In this document: in pieces, positions 59,650-64,000 of the stretch | Layout: each line of letters starts with the position of its first letter | Numbering within the stretch: position 1 is the stretch's first letter | From: Acidobacteriota bacterium | Lineage (GTDB): Bacteria; Acidobacteriota; Terriglobia; Terriglobales; Acidobacteriaceae | Direction: 5' to 3' | Assembly: GCA_025359885.1 (NCBI GenBank) | Contig: JANYDG010000114.1 | Coordinates: forward strand, 53,358-117,357 | DNA length: 64,000 nucleotides | Notes under the pieces: model-generated | Seen by the model: only the letters and a program-made list of their open reading frames with translations | Database searches by the model: none | What the model was told of the DNA's origin: nothing | Made by a program: the position numbers and the translations under genes

Positions 59650-60407
59650 AACCGGGAACATGCATGCGAGAGTCGGCGAAAGTCGTCGTGTTGCTGGGGG
59701 TCCTTTTGCTTGCGAATCAGCCGAATGCCCACGCAGGAATCTTCAGCAAGAAGCTTATCGGTGGAAAGTCTGCCGAGAAGGCGAAGCCAACACCGCCCGA
59801 GGAAGCGCTGCGAGCTTACGTGGAGCGCGTGCGGGCCCAGAAGGACGCTGAAGTCCGGACTCCCGGCTCCATATGGAGCGATCAGGGGCGGCTAGTGCGA
59901 CTTTCAACTGACGCCAAGGCAGCCCGCTTGCATGATGTAATTTCAATTGTCGTCTCTGAAAGTCTGGCTGCGTCGACAGATGGCCAAGTAAAGAATTCGC
60001 GAGCTTCAAATGCCAATTCAGGACTGACGGCACTCTTTGGATCCCTGTCCGCTACCAACAAGCTGCAGAATCTTGTTGGCCAGACTTCCTCTTCTGGTTT
60101 GACAGCGCAGGGCCAGAGCGTAACCAACTCCAGCCTTGCGACGACCTTTGGCGGCGAAGTTGTCGAAGTATTACCGAACGGGATGCTGGTCGTCCAGGCG
60201 ACGCGGCAGTTGACATTCTCCCAGCAGACGCAGGTCATCCGGCTGCGCGGACTGGTGCGTCCCGAGGACGTGAGTGCGCAGAACCAGGTGCAATCGACAG
60301 CGATGACCGATCTTGAACTGGAGGTTACCGGCAAGGGAATTATCAGCGACACTACCTATCGACAGAATCCTGTTTGGCGGTTCCTGCAAAAGCTGCTGGT
60401 CTTTTAG
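59646..60407 (+). CDS. flgH: Flagellar L-ring protein FlgH, without a lipobox
   Basis: This 253-residue protein forms the L ring in the outer membrane. Conserved segments are GSIWSDQGRLVRLSTDAKAA, DVISIVVSESLAAS, EVVEVLPNGMLVVQATRQ and RLRGLVRPEDVSAQNQVQST. The signal peptide (VVVLLGVLLLANQPNAHAG) has no Cys after it, whereas enteric FlgH is a lipoprotein. The ring would then be held without an N-terminal lipid. ATG 59646 overlaps the flgA stop. Confidence 0.94.
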   Translation: MKPGTCMRESAKVVVLLGVLLLANQPNAHAGIFSKKLIGGKSAEKAKPTPPEEALRAYVERVRAQKDAEVRTPGSIWSDQGRLVRLSTDAKAARLHDVISIVVSESLAASTDGQVKNSRASNANSGLTALFGSLSATNKLQNLVGQTSSSGLTAQGQSVTNSSLATTFGGEVVEVLPNGMLVVQATRQLTFSQQTQVIRLRGLVRPEDVSAQNQVQSTAMTDLELEVTGKGIISDTTYRQNPVWRFLQKLLVF

Positions 60408-60502
60408 GGCAATTGGGTAGAACAGTTCATTGGAAGCATCCGGGATCTTGCTCTTTGCGCACTGCAGGTGACCATGATGAGATTAAAGGAACGGAGTTGA
60501 TC

Positions 60503-61765
60503 GTGATTGGTTTGAAATTGAAAGCAAGACAAATCCGGGAAGGGTCGCGGCTCCTGCAGGTCATTACAGGGCTCTGGTTGACACTCCCCGCCGGCTTGGC
60601 ATTCGGTCAGAGTCAGTCAATTCAGCCTGTGCAGGCTATCTCTGCGGTGCAAAGGCCTGCGGCTGTTCCCGAGAAAACGACGATGGAGGCAAGAGCTGCC
60701 CAGGCCGTAGGATTGGGGTTAGCCTCGCAACGGACGCGCATCAAGGATGTTGCTTCAATTGAAGGGATTCGAGACAACCAGTTGATTGGCTACGGCCTTG
60801 TCGTAGGTCTGCGCGGTACTGGAGACACGCAACAGACTGTCTACCCCGTCCAAAGCTTGCTCTCAACACTCGAAAGACTCGGTGTCACGGTTCCTACGGC
60901 AGGAGGTAGTCTGCAGGTTAAAAATATGGCGGCTGTCTTTGTGGTTGCCACGCTTCCCCCCTTTAGTAGGACTGGCTCGCGGCTGGATATTACGGTTTCC
61001 TCCTCTGGTGATGCACGGTCTCTGGAGGGTGGTGTCTTGTTGATGACACCGCTGTATGGGCCGGATGGCCAGATTTATGCTCAGGCTCAGGGTCCACTGG
61101 TACTCGGGGGGTATCAAGTGACGGGTGGCGGCAGTTCTCGCCAGATGAATCACCCGACCACCGCGCGGATTCCTTCCGGGGCTCTCGTGGAACGCACTGT
61201 GCCCTTTGATTTGAAGCAGATGCACATGATCAACGTGGTGCTGAACGACGCAGATTTTCACACCGTGGAACGGATGGCCGGTGCGATCAACGCAGTGCTG
61301 AAGACGGAACGAGCCCATGCCTCGGACAGTCGACGTGTCGAAATTCCTGTCGAGCCGGAGGAGGACGTGCCAGCACTTCTAGACCGAATTGAAGCAGTCG
61401 AGATTGATGTCTTTCCCAAGGCCCGTGTGGTCGTGAATGAACGCACCGGGACTGTGGTAATCGGTGGAAAAGTACGCTTGCAGCCAGTTTCGATTCTGCA
61501 TGGCGGCTTGTCGATCAACGTCATTGTCGAAAACCAGGTTTCGCAGCCGAATGCTCTCGCACAGGGGGCGACGCAGGTTGTACAACAGACAACACTCCAG
61601 GCTCAGGATAAGCCAGTGAATCGAATCGAGCTAAAAGAAGGAGCTACGGTTGAAGACCTGGTGCAGGAGTTGCAACAGATTGGCGCGACAGCCCGCGATG
61701 TGATTTCAATTTTGCAGGGAATGAAGGAAGCCGGTGCACTTGAGGCAGATCTGGAGGTGTTGTAA
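60503..61765 (+). CDS. flgI: Flagellar P-ring protein FlgI
   Basis: This 420-residue protein forms the P ring in the peptidoglycan layer. A signal peptide ends near residue 35 (LTLPAGLAFGQ). An unusually long, weakly conserved stretch of about 40 residues precedes the standard start of the mature domain, IKDVASIEGIRDNQLIGYGL, then VGLRGTGD. Other conserved parts are NMAAVFVVATLPPFSRTGSR, GTVVIGGKVRL and TVEDLVQELQQIGATARDVI. The likely start is GTG 60503 with GGAG seven bases upstream; the frame is open further upstream into flgH. Confidence 0.95.
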   Translation: MIGLKLKARQIREGSRLLQVITGLWLTLPAGLAFGQSQSIQPVQAISAVQRPAAVPEKTTMEARAAQAVGLGLASQRTRIKDVASIEGIRDNQLIGYGLVVGLRGTGDTQQTVYPVQSLLSTLERLGVTVPTAGGSLQVKNMAAVFVVATLPPFSRTGSRLDITVSSSGDARSLEGGVLLMTPLYGPDGQIYAQAQGPLVLGGYQVTGGGSSRQMNHPTTARIPSGALVERTVPFDLKQMHMINVVLNDADFHTVERMAGAINAVLKTERAHASDSRRVEIPVEPEEDVPALLDRIEAVEIDVFPKARVVVNERTGTVVIGGKVRLQPVSILHGGLSINVIVENQVSQPNALAQGATQVVQQTTLQAQDKPVNRIELKEGATVEDLVQELQQIGATARDVISILQGMKEAGALEADLEVL

Positions 61766-62124
61766 TGAGCGATGTGTCTTTTCATTTAATCGGAGGAGTC
61801 CATGCCAAAGTCTCATCGGTTGAACCACGCCTGGTCAAAGCGGCGCATGAGTTTGAAGCTGCGATGATGAAGGAATTGATGAGCCGATTGCAGCCAAAGG
61901 CCAACGCATGGGGCGATGAGGCAGACAACAGTTCTGAGAATGCGCTGACTTCTTTCGCATCCGATGCACTGAGTCAGGCCATCTCTATGCGCGGCGGCTT
62001 TGGAATTGCAGATCGTGTGATTCACCAAATCTCACAGCAAAGTAACCATTCTGGGAACTCTCCCGTACCGGTTCTTCCGGCTGCACGTACTGTGCTTCAT
62101 CTTTCAAATGACTACAGTGATTAG
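61765..62124 (+). CDS. flgJ: FlgJ-type rod-binding protein without muramidase domain
   Basis: This 119-residue protein has only the rod-capping half of FlgJ: LVKAAHEFEAAMMKELMSRL near residue 23, then a LTSFASDALSQAISMRGGFG segment. It would cap the growing rod in the periplasm. The C-terminal glucosaminidase of enteric FlgJ is missing, as in many phyla, so another enzyme must open the peptidoglycan. It overlaps the flgI stop by one base (TAATG). Confidence 0.9.
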   Translation: MSDVSFHLIGGVHAKVSSVEPRLVKAAHEFEAAMMKELMSRLQPKANAWGDEADNSSENALTSFASDALSQAISMRGGFGIADRVIHQISQQSNHSGNSPVPVLPAARTVLHLSNDYSD

Positions 62125-62139
62125 AATGGCTGACGATAT
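62113..62139 (+). promoter_or_regulatory. Possible FliA promoter of flgM
   Basis: TACAGTGA (62113-62120), 11 bases, then GACGATAT (62132-62139). It matches the FliA consensus at five and six of eight positions. The same stretch also contains TGGC-N8-ATGCA, which could pass for a weak sigma-54 promoter, but that start would cut the ribosome-binding site. Confidence 0.4.
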
Positions 62140-62160
62140 GCAAAGTAGGGAGAAATTGAA

Positions 62161-62451
62161 ATGAATGTCCGCAATGGAATTGACAGCTTAACCCAGACAC
62201 AACAACCCCAGTCCCCATCGACTGCGTCGGCACCGAAGAGTGCTCCAGCAGCTACTGGACAGACACTTTCGGAAGACAAAGCGCAAGTGTCTCTAACGGC
62301 CAGCCAGATCGCGCAATCGAGTCCAGTTTCCGACGTGCGTCTGGATAAGGTAGCCAGTATCCAGGCAGCGATACAAACAGGAACCTATCATGTTTCGGCT
62401 ACAGACGTGGCGCAAAAGGTAATTACCTCCATGCTGTCGAATGATAAGTAG
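62161..62451 (+). CDS. flgM: Anti-sigma-28 factor FlgM
   Basis: This 96-residue protein holds FliA inactive until the hook is finished, when it is exported. The N-terminal half is Gln/Ser/Pro-rich and disordered, as expected. The sigma-binding C-terminal half has DVRLDKVASIQAAIQTGTYH followed by ATDVAQKVITSML, the typical FlgM motif. AGGGAG precedes the ATG. It is followed by a flgN-like chaperone gene, the usual order. Confidence 0.93.
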   Translation: MNVRNGIDSLTQTQQPQSPSTASAPKSAPAATGQTLSEDKAQVSLTASQIAQSSPVSDVRLDKVASIQAAIQTGTYHVSATDVAQKVITSMLSNDK

Positions 62452-62513
62452 GATGCAAGTTGCACAAATCCGAGTGCTCTCAAGGTGCCCGGCACGGCAG
62501 AGGTGAGTGAGCA

Positions 62514-62894
62514 ATGACATCAGGTTGGCAACAGCAGATACGCCCAGGAGCGGCACTGCGCGAGATCGTTCAACAGGCAACGCTTGCATTGGTCGCAATG
62601 GACAGTGATCGTCTGGAGGAGTTAGCGCGTTGTTGCGCCGATTTGAATCGCGATTTGCAAATTCCCGCAGAACGTGCTGACGCAGGTGAACAATTGCAGT
62701 CATCTGAAGCAGAGCTGCGACTTCTCGGTCGGATTTTGTTTGAAACGAGGGCCAACCTCTCGATTTTCTCCATCCTGGATCAGAGTCGCAGCTGCTTGGC
62801 CTCTGATCATTTTCGATCTAATAAATCTCAGGAAAGTCAGGAGCCGCGAGGTTCCACTAAGGCGGCCGAAAGGGTGGAGTATGGGGACGATTAA
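62514..62894 (+). CDS. flgN: FlgN-like flagellar export chaperone
   Basis: This 126-residue protein is predicted to be mostly helical (ALREIVQQATLALVAMDSDR, LRLLGRILFETRANLSIF). Sequence similarity to FlgN is weak in general, so the call relies on its helical character, its size and its place between flgM and flgK. FlgN chaperones FlgK and FlgL before export. The C-terminal 30 residues are charged and disordered. flgK starts inside its end, overlapping by fourteen bases. Confidence 0.75.
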   Translation: MTSGWQQQIRPGAALREIVQQATLALVAMDSDRLEELARCCADLNRDLQIPAERADAGEQLQSSEAELRLLGRILFETRANLSIFSILDQSRSCLASDHFRSNKSQESQEPRGSTKAAERVEYGDD

Positions 62895-64000
62895 TGCAGC
62901 GCTGAGCCTCATCGCTGGAGCGCTCAACGCGGACGAAAGCGCGATCAACGTCGTATCCAACAACGTGGCCAATTCATCGAGCCTGAGTTATACACGGCAA
63001 GTGCCAAACTGGGCTGAAAATCAACCCCTTTATATCAATGGCCTGATACTTGGTTCTGGCGTGAGTCTGACGGGCGGAGTTTCTCAGCGGGATCGTGTGC
63101 TAGAGCAGCGATTGCAGCAACAGCAGCAGCTCAGCGCATCTTCGACCTCTCTGCTGACAGCGCTTTCCACGATTGAAAGCAGCTTCAGGCCATCGGGTGG
63201 AACATCGACTTCAGGGGACATCGGCGCAGACATATCGAACTTCTTCAATGCCTATACCCAACTGGAATCCAACCCCACCAGTAATCCTTTGCGCCAACAG
63301 GTTCTTGCCAGTGCTACCACGCTTGCAGGAGATATTTCAAGCCGCGCCGCGAGTCTAAACGGGCAACAATCATCGCTCGATGAATCGGCGACAACGGTTG
63401 TCGCACAGGTAAATGCGGTTTCTGCATCGTTGGCGCAACTGAATCAAAAGATACAATCGCTTTCGCCCACCCAAGATGCAGGGCCCCTGGAAGATCAACG
63501 TCAGGCAGATCTGAGCCAACTATCGCAGTTGATTGGGGTGAATCAAATCAGCACGGAACAGAATGGTTTGAGCATTACCACAACGGGAGGGCAACTTCTA
63601 GCATCGGAAGGTAACTCATATCAGATCACAACCGGAGCCATCAATGGAGTAACTCATTTCTTTCTGGGTGGAAACGACATAACCAGCCAGCTGGCCTCAG
63701 GTGGTGGTCAGATTGGGGGCATCCTGACGGCTCGCGACCAGAGTATTCCAAATCTCCTTGGTTCTCTTGATCAACTTGCTTACGGACTGGCAACCAAGGT
63801 GAATGCAGTCAATAATGCGGGCACCGATCTGGTGGGCGATAACGGCAATGCCGGCAATATCTTCAGTGCGCCTGCGGCGGTTGCTGGTGCTGCACAGTCG
63901 CTGCAGGTGTTGATGACGGACCCCAATAAGATTGCAGCGGCTGGATTAGGTGCCGGTACGGGAAACAATGCAAATGCTGTCGCTGCTTCCAGTCTGGCGA
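62881..64000 (+). CDS. flgK: Hook-filament junction protein FlgK (HAP1), cut off by window edge
   Basis: The frame runs from ATG 62881 to the window end, 373 codons with no stop. The N-terminal motif SAINVVSNNVANSSSLSYTR is the FlgK/rod family signature near residue 20, with GTINAALSLIAGALN before it. Further conserved parts are GADISNFFNAYTQLESNPTS, PLRQQVLASATTLAGDIS, and GQIGGILTARDQSIPNLLG. It forms the first junction ring between hook and filament. The start overlaps the flgN-like gene. The C-terminal part and any flgL lie outside the window. Confidence 0.93.
   Translation, partial: MGTINAALSLIAGALNADESAINVVSNNVANSSSLSYTRQVPNWAENQPLYINGLILGSGVSLTGGVSQRDRVLEQRLQQQQQLSASSTSLLTALSTIESSFRPSGGTSTSGDIGADISNFFNAYTQLESNPTSNPLRQQVLASATTLAGDISSRAASLNGQQSSLDESATTVVAQVNAVSASLAQLNQKIQSLSPTQDAGPLEDQRQADLSQLSQLIGVNQISTEQNGLSITTTGGQLLASEGNSYQITTGAINGVTHFFLGGNDITSQLASGGGQIGGILTARDQSIPNLLGSLDQLAYGLATKVNAVNNAGTDLVGDNGNAGNIFSAPAAVAGAAQSLQVLMTDPNKIAAAGLGAGTGNNANAVAASSLA

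Overview
The window is about 64 kb of a GC-rich chromosome from a diderm bacterium. The flagellar genes include the P- and L-ring proteins FlgI and FlgH, so there is an outer membrane. My best guess is a soil Acidobacteriota of the Terriglobia type, based on the general protein style (PDZ-fronted membrane protein, fused ketoacid dehydrogenase E1, ECF sigma/CpxP-like module, DUF255 thioredoxin-fold protein). This is inference, because no rRNA or marker gene is present. No insertion sequence, phage, CRISPR array, tRNA or rRNA was recognised.

Positions 1-29600 are mixed housekeeping and accessory genes. In order they are: a truncated PDZ membrane protein; a divergent L-arabinose pair (araD and a GH127-like arabinofuranosidase); an ECF sigma factor, a membrane partner and a Met/His-rich CpxP-like protein; glycerate 2-kinase; an alpha/beta hydrolase; an M20 peptidase; an outer-membrane beta-barrel; a DUF255 protein; an MscS channel; two related small exported proteins; a membrane pyrophosphatase; a fused E1 dehydrogenase with a glycosyltransferase; a membrane hydrolase; tpiA; the molybdate transporter modABC; thrC-thrB; trxA; and lexA. 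Several strong hairpin terminators separate these units.

Positions 29898-64000 form one large flagellar locus, all on the + strand. It opens with an OmpR-type response regulator and a sigma-54 activator that has no DNA-binding domain. A basal-body, export-motor and hook block follows (flgB flgC fliE fliF fliG fliH fliI fliJ fliK flgD flgE), ended by a terminator. An export-gate block comes next (fliN-like, fliO, fliP, fliQ, fliR, flhB, flhA). Then come the late sigma factor fliA, fliM, a CheX-like/FliN fusion and an unusual zinc-ribbon/MshEN protein. After these are a cheY-cheX pair, the distal rod and ring genes (flgF flgG flgA flgH flgI flgJ), flgM, a flgN-like chaperone and the first part of flgK, which runs off the right edge.

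The regulatory layout looks hierarchical. Sequences resembling sigma-54 promoters lie just upstream of flgB, the fliN-like gene and flgF. A near-consensus FliA (sigma-28) promoter precedes cheY, and a weaker one precedes flgM. flhF and flhG, often found between flhA and fliA, are absent from that junction. The most intriguing gene is the zinc-ribbon/MshEN protein at 54895-55908. Its MshEN domain binds cyclic di-GMP in other proteins, and here it sits between the motor switch genes and cheY without any ATPase domain. It is a candidate second-messenger input to the flagellum.
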